Shown: positions 35,577-45,189, counted from the first letter of the stretch. The stretch: DNA of 64,000 nucleotides from Flavobacterium filum DSM 17961 (GCF_000425465.1 NZ_AUDM01000004.1:186001-250000); one strand, 5' to 3'. Numbers and translations: made by a program. The notes: generated by a model not told the origin, from the sequence alone.

Positions 35577-36527
35577 ATGCAAAAAATTCCTAGTGTTGAC
35601 TTGCGTGATTTCCTATCGGATGACCCGGTACGCAAACAAAAATTTGTAAATGAAATCGGAAAAGCTTATTCAGATATAGGGTTTGTAGCCCTTAAAGGTC
35701 ATTTTTTAGATGATCGTTTGGTGGATGAATTATATAGCGAAGTGCGAAACTTTTTCACACTTCCAGTTGAAACAAAATCCAAATATGAAATCCCCGGAAT
35801 TGGTGGGCAACGTGGTTATGTTTCTTTTGGTAAGGAACATGCAAAAGGTCGTTCGGCAGGTGATTTAAAAGAATTTTGGCACTTTGGTCAATATGTAAGT
35901 GAAGGTTCAAAATATGCCGGAGAATATCCTGATAATGTTGAAGTTACAGAACTTCCAAAATTTAATGAGGTGGGTAAAGAAGCCTATCAAATGTTGGAAA
36001 AAACAGGTGTTTATGTGTTGAGAGCTTTAGCTTTGTATTTAGGTTTAGATGAATTCTATTTTGATAAATACATCAAAGACGGAAACAGTATTTTACGTCC
36101 GATTCATTATCCTCCAATTACAGATGAACCAAAAGATGCCGTTCGTGCAGCGGCTCACGGCGACATCAACTTGATTACCTTATTGATGGGAGCACAAGGT
36201 AAAGGATTACAAGTGCAAAACCACAACGGCGATTGGATTGATGCGATGGCAGAGCCGGATGAATTGATGATTAATGTGGGCGATATGTTATCTCGTCATA
36301 CCAACAATAAATTAAAATCGACTATTCATCAAGTAGTGAATCCGCCAAGAGAATTATGGGGAACTTCACGTTATTCCATTCCATTCTTCATGCATCCTGT
36401 AAGCGACATGCGTTTGGATGTTTTGGAAGATTGTATTGATGAAAATAATCCAAAATTATACGAAGACATTTCTGCAGGAGAATTTCTTCATGAACGTTTG
36501 GTTGATTTGGGATTGATTAAGAAGTAA
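35577..36527 (+). CDS. Isopenicillin N synthase-like 2OG-Fe(II) oxygenase
   Basis: 316 residues, double-stranded beta-helix non-heme iron oxygenase. N-terminal DIOX_N region (IPSVDLRDFLSDDPVRK ... GFVALKGH) and the Fe-binding triad AAHGDINLITLL (His-x-Asp) with the distal His in STIHQVVNPP, and R-x-S as SRYSIPFF for 2-oxoglutarate. Substrate unknown. Stands alone behind its own promoter and terminator. Confidence 0.9.
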   Translation: MQKIPSVDLRDFLSDDPVRKQKFVNEIGKAYSDIGFVALKGHFLDDRLVDELYSEVRNFFTLPVETKSKYEIPGIGGQRGYVSFGKEHAKGRSAGDLKEFWHFGQYVSEGSKYAGEYPDNVEVTELPKFNEVGKEAYQMLEKTGVYVLRALALYLGLDEFYFDKYIKDGNSILRPIHYPPITDEPKDAVRAAAHGDINLITLLMGAQGKGLQVQNHNGDWIDAMAEPDELMINVGDMLSRHTNNKLKSTIHQVVNPPRELWGTSRYSIPFFMHPVSDMRLDVLEDCIDENNPKLYEDISAGEFLHERLVDLGLIKK

Positions 36528-36547
36528 ATTTTATTAACTCATAATAG

Positions 36548-36577
36548 AAAGACATTGAGTTTTGGCTTGATGTCTTT
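36548..36577 (+). terminator. Terminator of the oxygenase gene
   Basis: AAAGACAT / ATGTCTTT stem with T-run, 21 bp after the stop. Confidence 0.75.
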
Positions 36578-36587
36578 TTTGATTTAA

Positions 36588-36665
36588 AGTTACTGAGTTA
36601 CTGAGATACTGAGTTGCTGAGTTTTTTTCTCAGTTACTCAGATACTCAGCTTCTCAGCCACTCAG
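36588..36665. repeat. CTGAG/CTCAG array of 8-bp period abutting the SUI1 start
   Basis: On the left four CTGAG words spaced 8 bp apart, then a run of seven T, then five CTCAG words also about 8 bp apart. The halves are complementary at each word, so the region can fold into a long imperfect hairpin whose end lies 4 bp before the ATG at 36670. See also 37043 and 54783. Confidence 0.7.
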
Positions 36666-36669
36666 ATAA

Positions 36670-37002
36670 ATGGACCTAAACGAACAACTCAAAAAACTCT
36701 TTCCAGACCATCAACCTTCCAACGAACCGGAACAAGTTGATGATACGCCACACGAATTATATGTTCAAAAAGAACCAATGATTTGTCAGTACGAAAAACG
36801 AAAAGGCAAACCTACTACCATTATTTCAGGTTATGATGGAACCGATGAAGACTTTAAAATCTTAGCCAAAGAAATAAAAAGCAAATTTGCCGTAGGCGGA
36901 AGTTTCAAAGACGGCGAAATCATCATTCAAGGTGATTACCGTGACAAAATAATGCAATTTTTAAAAGATAAAGGATTTAAAACCAAACGTGTTGGTGGAT
37001 GA
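36670..37002 (+). CDS. SUI1/eIF1-like translation factor (YciH family)
   Basis: 110 residues. C-terminal SUI1 domain (KRKGKPTTIISGYDG ... DFKILAKEIKSKFAVGGSFKDGEIIIQGDYRDKI) with an ordinary acidic N-terminal part. Binds the small ribosomal subunit and influences start-site fidelity in homologues. Its leader is the CTGAG/CTCAG hairpin array. Confidence 0.93.
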   Translation: MDLNEQLKKLFPDHQPSNEPEQVDDTPHELYVQKEPMICQYEKRKGKPTTIISGYDGTDEDFKILAKEIKSKFAVGGSFKDGEIIIQGDYRDKIMQFLKDKGFKTKRVGG

Positions 37003-37042
37003 TTTTTGTTTCAAGTTCAAGGTTTCAAGTTATTTTGAATTT

Positions 37043-37080
37043 ACCTTAGAACCTTAGTTCCTCAGCACCTTAGCACCTCA
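37043..37080. repeat. ACCTTAG array, 8-bp period, before the nucleoside phosphorylase gene
   Basis: Five successive 8-mers of the type ACCTTAGn / nCCTCAGn / ACCTCAAA end just before the ATG at 37086. Same family of words as at 36588 and, in reverse complement, at 54783. Confidence 0.6.
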
Positions 37081-37085
37081 AAAAA

Positions 37086-37952
37086 ATGATACAATCATCC
37101 GAATTAATACTAAACCCCGACGGCAGTGTTTATCACATCAATTTATTGCCGGAACAAATTGCTCACGACATTATTTTTGTGGGTGATCAAAATCGGGTAG
37201 AAAAAATCACCAAACATTTCGATTCCATTGAATTTACAACCCAAAAAAGAGAATTCAAGACACAAACCGGAATGTACAAAGGAAAAAGAATGTCTGTTAT
37301 GTCCACCGGAATTGGTCCGGACAATATTGATATTGTGATGAACGAACTCGATGCGTTAGTCAATATCGATTTAAAAACCAGAACCATTAAAGGCAAATTA
37401 ACTTCGTTAAACATTGTTCGCATTGGAACATCCGGTTCGTTGCAAGCCGATATTCCGGTTGATAGTTTTGTGATGAGTGCCTACGGATTAGGACTTGATA
37501 ACATGCTTCGCTCCTATTTAATTGATGCGGTTTCCGAAAAAGACATTGAAGAAGCCTTTATTAAACAAACAGATTGGGATTTACGAAAAGGCCGTCCGTA
37601 TGTGATTAAAGGAAGTAATTCACTAATTAAAAAATTTGAGAGCAATCAGATTAAGAAAGGTTTTACCGGAACAGCAGGCGGATTTTATGGTCCACAAGGA
37701 CGTGTATTGCGTTTAAACATTCAAGATGCAGAACTAAATTCTAAAATGGATGCATTTAATTACAACGGCATTCAAATGACCAATTTAGAAATGGAAACAG
37801 CTGCTATTTATGGCTTAGGAAAATTATTAGGTCATAATTGCTTGTCATTGAACGCCATTATTGCCAACCGTGCAAACGGAACATTTAGCGAAGATCCATA
37901 CAAAGCGGTGGATGCATTGATTGAATATGCATTGGATAAATTGGCTGAATAA
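37086..37952 (+). CDS. Nucleoside phosphorylase (uridine phosphorylase-like)
   Basis: 288 residues of the PNP/UDP family. VGDQNRVEKITKHF, the phosphate-site STGIGPDNIDIVMNEL, IVRIGTSGSLQADIP and the substrate-site LEMETAAIYGLGKLLGH are all present. Cleaves a nucleoside with phosphate to base and ribose-1-phosphate. Uridine is the likely substrate but purines cannot be excluded. Confidence 0.92.
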   Translation: MIQSSELILNPDGSVYHINLLPEQIAHDIIFVGDQNRVEKITKHFDSIEFTTQKREFKTQTGMYKGKRMSVMSTGIGPDNIDIVMNELDALVNIDLKTRTIKGKLTSLNIVRIGTSGSLQADIPVDSFVMSAYGLGLDNMLRSYLIDAVSEKDIEEAFIKQTDWDLRKGRPYVIKGSNSLIKKFESNQIKKGFTGTAGGFYGPQGRVLRLNIQDAELNSKMDAFNYNGIQMTNLEMETAAIYGLGKLLGHNCLSLNAIIANRANGTFSEDPYKAVDALIEYALDKLAE

Positions 37953-38049
37953 TTTGACAATGAGTCTATTTGTCAATGTGTCAAATATCATACAAACAAA
38001 TATTTCAGAATTTTGTTAATTATTTCAATTTGTTTTCAAAAATTAGAAT

Positions 38050-38577
38050 ATGAATTTAATCCTCGAAACCAATCGCCTTCTCCTCCGTCCGCTTGAACTT
38101 AGTGATGCCGAAGCCATGTTTGAAATGGATAATAATCCGAATGTTCATACCTATTTATGGCAAAGTCCAACGCAAGACATAAATGAAACCATCAAGATTA
38201 TTGAAATGGTGCAAATGCAATATGTAGCTAATAAAATTGGTCGCTTTGCTACAATCCTAAAAGAAACAGGTGAATTTATTGGTTGGACAGGAATTAAATT
38301 CGTAAACGATCATATTGAAAACGGAAATACCAACTTCTACGATTATGGCTACCGTTTAAACGAAAATTTTTGGAACAAAGGTTATGCAACAGAAGCTTCA
38401 ATTGCTTGGTTAGACTATGGATTTAACCAAATGAACATTGACAAAATGCACGCTTACACACATGCTCAAAACGGAGCTTCTAACCATGTATTGCAAAAAG
38501 TAGGTTTTCAGTTTATGGAAGATTATCCGGATAATGAGAGTGTGATTTGGAAATGGTGGCAACTCTCAAACTCTTAA
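38050..38577 (+). CDS. GNAT acetyltransferase (RimJ/RimL type)
   Basis: 175 residues. Begins LETNRLLLRPLELSDAEAMFEM, the usual RimJ/L start; the acetyl-CoA loop is in NKGYATEASIAWLDYGF, followed by NGASNHVLQKVGF. Acetylates a protein N-terminus or small amine. Followed by an 8-bp-period ACTCTTAA stretch (38568-38604) and the next gene. Confidence 0.92.
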   Translation: MNLILETNRLLLRPLELSDAEAMFEMDNNPNVHTYLWQSPTQDINETIKIIEMVQMQYVANKIGRFATILKETGEFIGWTGIKFVNDHIENGNTNFYDYGYRLNENFWNKGYATEASIAWLDYGFNQMNIDKMHAYTHAQNGASNHVLQKVGFQFMEDYPDNESVIWKWWQLSNS

Positions 38578-38609
38578 ACTCTTAAACCTTTAAACTTTTA
38601 AACCCGATA

Positions 38610-39461
38610 ATGAAAACCATCAAAATAGCCGGCGTACCCGAACATTTCAACTTACCATGGCATTTGTGCCTAGAAAACGGAGAATTTGAAGAAGCCGGAA
38701 TCGATTTACAATGGACAGATGTTCCCGAAGGAACCGGAAAGATGTGTCAACTTCTTCGTGATGGCGAAACAGATATTGCTGTGATTCTTTCCGAAGGAAT
38801 TGTAAAAGATATTACTGCCGGAAATCCATCCAAAATAGTTCAAGTGTATGTGGAAAGTCCACTTATTTGGGGAATTCACGTGGATGCAAAATCAAAATAT
38901 CAAACTCTTTCTGATTTAGAAAATACCAAAGTAGCGATAAGCCGAATGGGTTCCGGTTCACATTTAATGGCAATTGTGAATGCTCAAAATCAAGGATGGA
39001 AAACAGATGCTTTAGATTTTGAAATCGTCAACACGATTGATGGTGCGGTTGAAGCTTTATCCAACGGAAAAGCTGATTATTTTATGTGGGAAAAGTTCAT
39101 GACCAAACCTTTGGTTGACAACGGTACATTTCGTAGAATTGCCGACTGTCCTACTCCGTGGCCATGTTTTGTGATTGCTGTTCGGGAAGAATTACTTCAA
39201 ACGCATGCACAAACTATTGAACACATTTTAGAAATTATCAATGCCACAACTGCTGAATTTAAAGATATTCCAAGTATTAATCGTACCTTAGCTGAGCGAT
39301 ACAACCAAAAAATTGAGGATATCAACCAATGGTTAAGTCAAACCAAATGGTCACAAAAAAATATAACGCAGGAAACGTTAAACAAAGTTCAAAATCAACT
39401 TTTTGACCTAAACCTTATCAATAAAAAAAGTACTTTTGCAGAAATGGTATATTGCTTGTAG
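38610..39461 (+). CDS. NMT1/SsuA-like substrate-binding protein without signal peptide
   Basis: 283 residues with the periplasmic-binding-protein type 2 fold: IAGVPEHFNLPWHLCLENGEFEEAGIDLQW, LRDGETDIAVILSEG, AISRMGSGSHLMA and IVNTIDGAVEALSNGKADYFMWE. Normally secreted, yet no signal peptide or lipobox is present and no ABC transporter gene is adjacent. It may bind a thiamine-precursor-like or amine ligand inside the cell or act enzymatically (THI5-like). Function open. Confidence 0.85.
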   Translation: MKTIKIAGVPEHFNLPWHLCLENGEFEEAGIDLQWTDVPEGTGKMCQLLRDGETDIAVILSEGIVKDITAGNPSKIVQVYVESPLIWGIHVDAKSKYQTLSDLENTKVAISRMGSGSHLMAIVNAQNQGWKTDALDFEIVNTIDGAVEALSNGKADYFMWEKFMTKPLVDNGTFRRIADCPTPWPCFVIAVREELLQTHAQTIEHILEIINATTAEFKDIPSINRTLAERYNQKIEDINQWLSQTKWSQKNITQETLNKVQNQLFDLNLINKKSTFAEMVYCL

Positions 39462-39483
39462 TCAATATTTCGTTTTAGTGTAA

Positions 39484-40416
39484 ATGAAAGTATTCGGAAC
39501 CTATCAATTTCAAGATTTAAAAACGAAATTCCAAGTCAAAAAACCTTGGGATGACGTAATTATTTTTATTTTGAATATATTAATAGCCATACCTTTATTC
39601 CTCATTATTCATCTAAACTTAAAAGATCCGGAGTGGCCATTTTCATTTGACAGAATAGTAATTGCCATTCTTTTATTATTAATTATCCAATTGATACTTC
39701 GTTTAATAAAAACTGTACTTCTTTTAGGTATCGCGGTTTATTTCATTTTTTTGATTTACGGTACTATTTTTGGGGGTTATGGATTTGCAACTGTTTTTCA
39801 GAATTACGGTTTTATGATTTATTCCATGACGGAAAACCCAAATCCGCAAGATATTGTGATTTCAAAATTATTGCCTTTTCCTAACAAAACACAAATCATA
39901 AAAGCAATTGACTTTGACAATCGTGAAGTTCGAAATTTTGCTTTAACCGCAACTACATTACACTTTAGAGACATCAAAGGCCAGCAAAAATACCGTAAAA
40001 TGATACAATGTTTTGCCGTATTTAAAGAAATCCGTAACCGTTGGAATTACGTAAATGACCCAAAAGGACAAGAATATATTGCCTACGCAAGTGAAAGTTT
40101 GTTGCATTTTTCGGGAGATTGTGATGACCATGCAATTTTGATGGCTGCTTGTATTCGTGCTATTGGTGGTACACCACGTTTAATTCACACTGGCGGACAT
40201 ATTTATCCGGAGATGTTAGTAGGTCAAAAAGCAGATTTAGAAGCGGCTGTTTATTTGATAAAAGAGGTTTTGTTTATTGACGAAAGTAAAAACAAAGAAA
40301 TTCATTATCATATTGATGAGCGAGGTCAGATTTGGTTAAATTTAGATTACACAGCAAGATATCCGGGTGGACCATTTATGTCAGAAGAAATTCTAGGTGC
40401 ATTAACGTTGAATTAG
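39484..40416 (+). CDS. Transglutaminase-like membrane protein
   Basis: 310 residues. Two or three membrane helices (about 27-50, 57-80, 85-105), then a soluble domain with a possible Cys-His-Asp triad: SGDCDDHAILMAA, LIHTGGHIYPE and WLNLDYTARYPGG. This is the transglutaminase-like (papain-like) protease fold. The domain would lie in the cytoplasm or periplasm depending on the helix count. Partner and substrate unknown; starts 22 bp after the binding-protein gene and may share its transcript. Confidence 0.82.
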   Translation: MKVFGTYQFQDLKTKFQVKKPWDDVIIFILNILIAIPLFLIIHLNLKDPEWPFSFDRIVIAILLLLIIQLILRLIKTVLLLGIAVYFIFLIYGTIFGGYGFATVFQNYGFMIYSMTENPNPQDIVISKLLPFPNKTQIIKAIDFDNREVRNFALTATTLHFRDIKGQQKYRKMIQCFAVFKEIRNRWNYVNDPKGQEYIAYASESLLHFSGDCDDHAILMAACIRAIGGTPRLIHTGGHIYPEMLVGQKADLEAAVYLIKEVLFIDESKNKEIHYHIDERGQIWLNLDYTARYPGGPFMSEEILGALTLN

Positions 40417-40491
40417 TAAAAGAATTAAATCGTTAAATATTGCTATACGGCAACCCTTTTTTTATATATTTACAACCTATAATTCATTGCA

Positions 40492-41061
40492 ATGAAAAAA
40501 ATAATATTTCTCTTTTTATTCAGTTTTTGTTTGGTTTCCGCTCAAGATAACCAAAAATTTGATTTAGGAAAAAATGAACTTAAATTTGATGTTTTTTCTA
40601 TAGTTGCCTTTGGAAAAGTACATCTAAGTTATGAACGCTTTTTATCTGATGATTTTTCAGTAGGTGTGAGTGGTAATTTTAACCAAAGTAAATCCCGTGA
40701 AGAAGATTTTGAATTGGGTAAAAATAGAACGTTAGAAGACTATCAAATTATTCCTTTTGTTCGATATTCATTATCTAAAAGTCAAATTCGTTACTATTTT
40801 ATAGAAGTTTTTGTTTCATCCAACCAAGGTAAATATAGAGAATTGGAGCGATTGGTAGATGAAAATAACAATGGTTATTATGAAGCGGTTCAAAAAGATT
40901 ATTCCGATTTTGCTATAGGTGGAGCCATTGGACACAAATTTTACATCAAAGAAAAACTGGGTATCGATATTTTTGTGGGAATGGGTAAAAATCTATTCAG
41001 CTCCGGCGAAAGTCCGGATTATATTTCCCGAGTAGGTATTAATGTTGGTTATCGTTTTTAA
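40492..41061 (+). CDS. Outer-membrane beta-barrel protein
   Basis: 189 residues, signal peptide ending LVSAQ, then alternating beta-strands (KLHLSYERFLSDDFSVGVSGNFN; FVRYSLSK; YYFIEVFVSSNQGKY) and a terminal VGINVGYRF strand ending in Phe, typical of small barrels. DUF3575-like. A TATATTTA element at 40465 may be its -7. Followed closely by a lipoprotein gene. Confidence 0.85.
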   Translation: MKKIIFLFLFSFCLVSAQDNQKFDLGKNELKFDVFSIVAFGKVHLSYERFLSDDFSVGVSGNFNQSKSREEDFELGKNRTLEDYQIIPFVRYSLSKSQIRYYFIEVFVSSNQGKYRELERLVDENNNGYYEAVQKDYSDFAIGGAIGHKFYIKEKLGIDIFVGMGKNLFSSGESPDYISRVGINVGYRF

Positions 41062-41071
41062 TTTTAAAAGT

Positions 41072-41650
41072 ATGAAAAAGTCCATTTTATTTTATATGCT
41101 TATTCTTTTACCAATTTTAAATAGTTGCAGTAAAGAGGATGAAGAATTTTACAATGCGGTTTACACTTCTATTCCTAATCTAGTTACTTTAGAAGTAGAA
41201 AGTAATTATAATGTCAATGATGTATTGTGGCTAAACACTAATAATTTTAGTCGTTATTTAAATCAACCGAATCAAACCACTCCTTTAGATGTTTTCAAAA
41301 CAACAAAATCAAATTATTTCGTTTTTACTTATCGTTTAGAAAAGAAAATAAATGAAGTTGATTGGGAAAATGTTTCTGTCGGAAATAATTTTGTAGTTGA
41401 AAAAGGTAGAATTACTACCAATTTATATATAACCGGTTATGCCGATTTTAATTCAACTACCAACCAATATGAACACAGGGGCGGAATTAAATTAACACAG
41501 CCGGGGCAATATAGATTAGTTTTTTTCGATGGATATAACGGTTCAAATTTTGATTTGATTTCTGATAGTGCCAATAACTTTACGTTTTTAACCATCAATA
41601 CTTCTGCGGTAAATCTTAGTGGAACTACTTATAATTTTACGGTAAACTAA
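41072..41650 (+). CDS. Lipoprotein, hypothetical
   Basis: 192 residues from ATG 41072 (TTG at 41042 overlaps the previous gene). Lipobox ILNSC near residue 19, then an all-beta domain (VYTSIPNLVTLEVESNYNVND; YRLEKKINEVDWENVSVG; RGGIKLTQPGQYRLVFFDGYNGSNF). No family recognised. Transcribed with the upstream barrel. Overlaps corA by 4 bp at the 3' ends. Confidence 0.78.
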   Translation: MKKSILFYMLILLPILNSCSKEDEEFYNAVYTSIPNLVTLEVESNYNVNDVLWLNTNNFSRYLNQPNQTTPLDVFKTTKSNYFVFTYRLEKKINEVDWENVSVGNNFVVEKGRITTNLYITGYADFNSTTNQYEHRGGIKLTQPGQYRLVFFDGYNGSNFDLISDSANNFTFLTINTSAVNLSGTTYNFTVN

Positions 41651-42723
41651 AACCATTTTTTACGTTTGAAATAGTAAATCATTCCTAAAACTAAGACAAA
41701 CATAACTCCCAATGTGATGAAATATCCGTTGGGAGCTTTTAATTCCGGTATGTTTTCAAAATTCATTCCATAAACACCCACAATAAAGGTTAATGGAATA
41801 AAAACCACAGATACAATTGTCAAGGTTTTCATGATTTCATTCATGCGATGACTTTGGGCAGAAAAATAAAAACTGGAAGCACTCTCTAAAGAACTGATAT
41901 CATATTCGATTTGATCTAAAAGTTCTAAACTTTTTTGATATAAACGAGAGAAAAAAGTAAAATTTGATTTTTCAATTCCATTAAAATCATCATCTTCTTT
42001 TAGGGATTTCAAATTATACAATGAATCTTTTAGTGGAATAATGGAACGTTTTAAATAGTATAAATCTTCACTACACTTTTCAATTCGAACCAAAACATCT
42101 TGATTATCATTTACTTTTGCCTCAATTTGCAATTGTTCAATTAGGTCTTCATACTTTTCAATGGTAATATAAAAATTCTCCATTACTGCATCTAACATCA
42201 AGAAAAGTAAAAAGTCGTTCTTCTTTTTGCAAACAATACCTGAATTTGTTTTGATACGTTCACGAATGTGGGTAAAAAAATCTCCTCTTTTTTCTTGAAA
42301 AGAAACAAGAATATTATCTTTTAAAATAAAACTAATTTGCTCCACACGCACGCTTGCTTCGTCTTTTTCAGGCAAAATAGATTTGATGCTAAAAAACAAT
42401 GCATTTTCTAAATCTTCCATTCGGGTACGCTTGGCTACATTCAACACATCTCCGGCAATGTAGGCATCAATACCAATGGTTTCAACTACTCTTTTAATTA
42501 ATTCTACATCATGCAAACCATGTATATTTAACCACTTAACATCATTTGAATGAAGCAATGATTCAATTTCATTTTTCTCAAATTGAAGATCTTTTGTCTC
42601 CGTAAATGATTCAGAATTATATACATAAAGTTGCATTTCTACCGGTTGATCTTTGTGTTGTCCGGTATATTCAAAATAGTTAGGTTGAACTTTTCTCCCT
42701 TTTTTATATTTAAGTCGTTTCAC
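41647..42723 (-). CDS. corA: Magnesium/cobalt transporter CorA
   Basis: 358 residues. Long cytoplasmic funnel, two C-terminal helices, and the signature YGMNF between them (near residue 324). Acidic loop NIPELKAPNG follows. Pentameric Mg2+ channel. Convergent with the lipoprotein gene, ends overlapping by 4 bp. Confidence 0.95.
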   Translation of the reverse strand: MKRLKYKKGRKVQPNYFEYTGQHKDQPVEMQLYVYNSESFTETKDLQFEKNEIESLLHSNDVKWLNIHGLHDVELIKRVVETIGIDAYIAGDVLNVAKRTRMEDLENALFFSIKSILPEKDEASVRVEQISFILKDNILVSFQEKRGDFFTHIRERIKTNSGIVCKKKNDFLLFLMLDAVMENFYITIEKYEDLIEQLQIEAKVNDNQDVLVRIEKCSEDLYYLKRSIIPLKDSLYNLKSLKEDDDFNGIEKSNFTFFSRLYQKSLELLDQIEYDISSLESASSFYFSAQSHRMNEIMKTLTIVSVVFIPLTFIVGVYGMNFENIPELKAPNGYFITLGVMFVLVLGMIYYFKRKKWF

Positions 42724-42791
42724 GGTTTTTATTTTTTATAAAAATAAGGGATTTAATTTTTTCATTCTATTTTTACAAAAAATATTTTTTC

Positions 42792-44027
42792 ATGCAAACA
42801 CTGATTGTAAATATCAAAGAACTGATTCAAATCAGAGAAAAAGGAATTCATATGGTTTCCGGTAGCGAAATGGCAACATTACCTATGCTAAAAAATGCAT
42901 TTCTATTATTGGAAGATGATGTAATTGTTGATTTTGGTGAGATGAAAAATTGTCCAACGCTTTCTGAGGCAAAAATTATTGATGCAACAGGAAAAGTTGT
43001 TTTACCCACTTGGTGCGACAGTCACACCCATTTGGTATATGCCGGCAATCGCGTACAGGAATTTGTAGATAGAATCAATGGTTTAAGCTATGAAGAAATT
43101 GCCATTAGAGGTGGCGGCATTTTAAATTCCGCTCAAAAACTCAATGCAACCAGCGAAGAAGAAATTTACGAACAATCAAAAGTTCGCTTAGAAGAAGTCA
43201 TGAAATTGGGCACCGGAGCTATCGAAATTAAATCCGGTTATGGTTTGACGGTAGAGGGTGAACTGAAAATGCTTCGTGCTATTAAAAAATTAGCAGAAAA
43301 CTATCCCATCAAAATAAAAGCTACCTTTTTGGGAGCTCATGCTTTTCCGAAAGAATATAAAGAAAATCATTCCTGTTATATCGATTTAATAATCAATGAA
43401 ATGTTACCGAAAATAGCCAAAGAAAACTTAGCCGATTACATTGATGCATTTCTCGAAACCGGTTATTTTTCGGTGCAAGAAACAGAACGCATTATGGAAG
43501 CGGGAAAAAAATATAGTTTACAAGCCAAGATTCATGTCAATCAATTCACTGCCATCAACGGTATTGCAGCATGCGTAAAACATAACGCTTTGTCGGTAGA
43601 TCATTTGGAAATTGTAACCGATGAAGATATTGAAGTGCTCAAAAACACCCAAACAATGCCGGTTGCCTTACCTTCGTGTAGTTATTTCATCAGTATTCCC
43701 TATACCCCAGCTAGAAAAATGATGGAAGCCGGATTGCCATTAGCCCTAGCAACCGATTATAATCCCGGAACAACTCCTTCCGGAAACATGAATTTTGTAG
43801 TCGCAACCGCTTGTATTAAAATGAAAATGACTCCAGAGGAAGCGATTAATGCCGCAACAATTAATGGAGCGTATGCGATGGGCATTTCAGACACACATGG
43901 AAGTATTACCAAAGGTAAAAAGGCCAACATTATCATTACTAAACCCATTCATTCATTTTATCAATTGCCCTATGAGTTTGGGAGTAATTTGATTGAAGAG
44001 GTCTTTATTGAAGGTTATAAAATTTAG
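42792..44027 (+). CDS. hutI: Imidazolonepropionase HutI
   Basis: 411 residues, amidohydrolase of histidine breakdown (4-imidazolone-5-propanoate to N-formimino-L-glutamate). Metal site CDSHTHLVYAGNR, IKSGYGL, HAFPKEY, IHVNQFTAING, SVDHLEI and ATDYNPGT are all conserved. No other hut genes adjoin. Confidence 0.95.
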   Translation: MQTLIVNIKELIQIREKGIHMVSGSEMATLPMLKNAFLLLEDDVIVDFGEMKNCPTLSEAKIIDATGKVVLPTWCDSHTHLVYAGNRVQEFVDRINGLSYEEIAIRGGGILNSAQKLNATSEEEIYEQSKVRLEEVMKLGTGAIEIKSGYGLTVEGELKMLRAIKKLAENYPIKIKATFLGAHAFPKEYKENHSCYIDLIINEMLPKIAKENLADYIDAFLETGYFSVQETERIMEAGKKYSLQAKIHVNQFTAINGIAACVKHNALSVDHLEIVTDEDIEVLKNTQTMPVALPSCSYFISIPYTPARKMMEAGLPLALATDYNPGTTPSGNMNFVVATACIKMKMTPEEAINAATINGAYAMGISDTHGSITKGKKANIIITKPIHSFYQLPYEFGSNLIEEVFIEGYKI

Positions 44028-44040
44028 TTATAAACACTTA

Positions 44041-44096
44041 AAACCATTAAGAAATTAAAAGGAAAACCTTAATGAAACTTAATTTCTTAATGGTTT
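44041..44096 (+). terminator. Long perfect hairpin after hutI
   Basis: 18-bp perfect stem (44041-44058 with 44079-44096) around a 20-nt loop, 14 bp past the hutI stop. It is built of AT-rich TTAAGAAATTA words. Probably a terminator though T-run is short; may belong to the 8-bp word repeats seen elsewhere. Confidence 0.6.
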
Positions 44097-44182
44097 AAAA
44101 AACTGATTGAATAGTCAAAATTTTAATTTTTCCAATCTCAAGCTTATACCTTTTCCCTTATCTTTACCACTCAAATTAAACC

Positions 44183-45130
44183 ATGAGTCCTACCCTACTT
44201 TCTTCGCCATTGCAAGGTTTCACCGATTTTCGTTTTCGGAATGCGTTTCATCATTATTTTGGTGGAATTGATACGTTTTATGCTCCCTACATTCGGTTGG
44301 ATGGAAAATTGGTCATCAAAAATTCCTACCAACGTGATTTGCAACCCGAAAACAACAAAGTCTCCGAATTGATTCCGCAAGTAATGACGAATGATGCCGA
44401 TGAGTTTTTGTTTGTCGTGAAATACATTCAAGAGTTGGGTTACAAAGAACTCAACTGGAATTTAGGTTGTCCCTATCCGATGGTGACCAAAAAAGGAATG
44501 GGTTCCGGGTTGATTTGCGAACCTCAGCGGATTGATCATATTTTAAACCGTGTGCACAAGGAAACCGACGTCATTGTTTCCATGAAAATGCGAATGGGCT
44601 ACGAACATCCCGAAGAAATTTTAGATGTTTTCCCCATTTTGGATAAATATCCAATTAAAAACATTGCCATTCACGCCCGAATTGGTAAGCAATTGTACAA
44701 TGGCGGTGTGAATTTAGAAGCCTTTCAACGCTGCACCGAAAATACACGACACAAACTTTATTACAACGGCGATATTAATTCTGTTGCCAAGTTTAAAGAA
44801 ATGCAAGAACGTTTCCCGAGTATTGATCATTTTATGATTGGTCGCGGTTTGATTGCCGACCCGTTTTTGCCAAGTATGATTAAAAACAACACCACAGAAT
44901 ACCCAACCAACCGTTGGCAAATCTTCAAAGAATTTCACGACACGATTTACCAAGAATACGATGCTGCTCTTTCCGGCCCTACGCCTATCAAAATGAAAAT
45001 GTTAGGTTTTTGGGAATACTTTTCCACTTCCTTCTCCAACCCACAAAAGACGTTAAAAAAGATTAAAAAAGCTCAAAATCCGAAAAGTTATGTGGAGGCG
45101 GTGAAGGAGATTTTTGGTGGGGAAAAGTAA
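44183..45130 (+). CDS. dus: tRNA-dihydrouridine synthase (Dus)
   Basis: 315 residues, FMN-dependent reduction of uridine in tRNA. LLSSPLQGFTDFRFRNAFH at the start, LNWNLGCPYPMVTKKGMGSGL with the catalytic Cys (near residue 97), VIVSMKMRMGY, AIHARIGKQLY, GDINSVAKFKEM and MIGRGLIADPFL are seen. DusC-like in length. Its last 139-167 bp recur at 45718-45856 and 46472-46638, so this gene is a duplication or integration point. The intact copy differs slightly from both downstream copies. Confidence 0.94.
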   Translation: MSPTLLSSPLQGFTDFRFRNAFHHYFGGIDTFYAPYIRLDGKLVIKNSYQRDLQPENNKVSELIPQVMTNDADEFLFVVKYIQELGYKELNWNLGCPYPMVTKKGMGSGLICEPQRIDHILNRVHKETDVIVSMKMRMGYEHPEEILDVFPILDKYPIKNIAIHARIGKQLYNGGVNLEAFQRCTENTRHKLYYNGDINSVAKFKEMQERFPSIDHFMIGRGLIADPFLPSMIKNNTTEYPTNRWQIFKEFHDTIYQEYDAALSGPTPIKMKMLGFWEYFSTSFSNPQKTLKKIKKAQNPKSYVEAVKEIFGGEK

Positions 45131-45189
45131 ACGCTAGATTTTTATTTATATCTGAAAAGAAAAAAGGAATTAATTTAAGATTTACTTTT

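Noticed and set aside
36588..36665. CRISPR-like or IS end
   Set aside because: No uniform spacers and no target duplication; periodic short words only.
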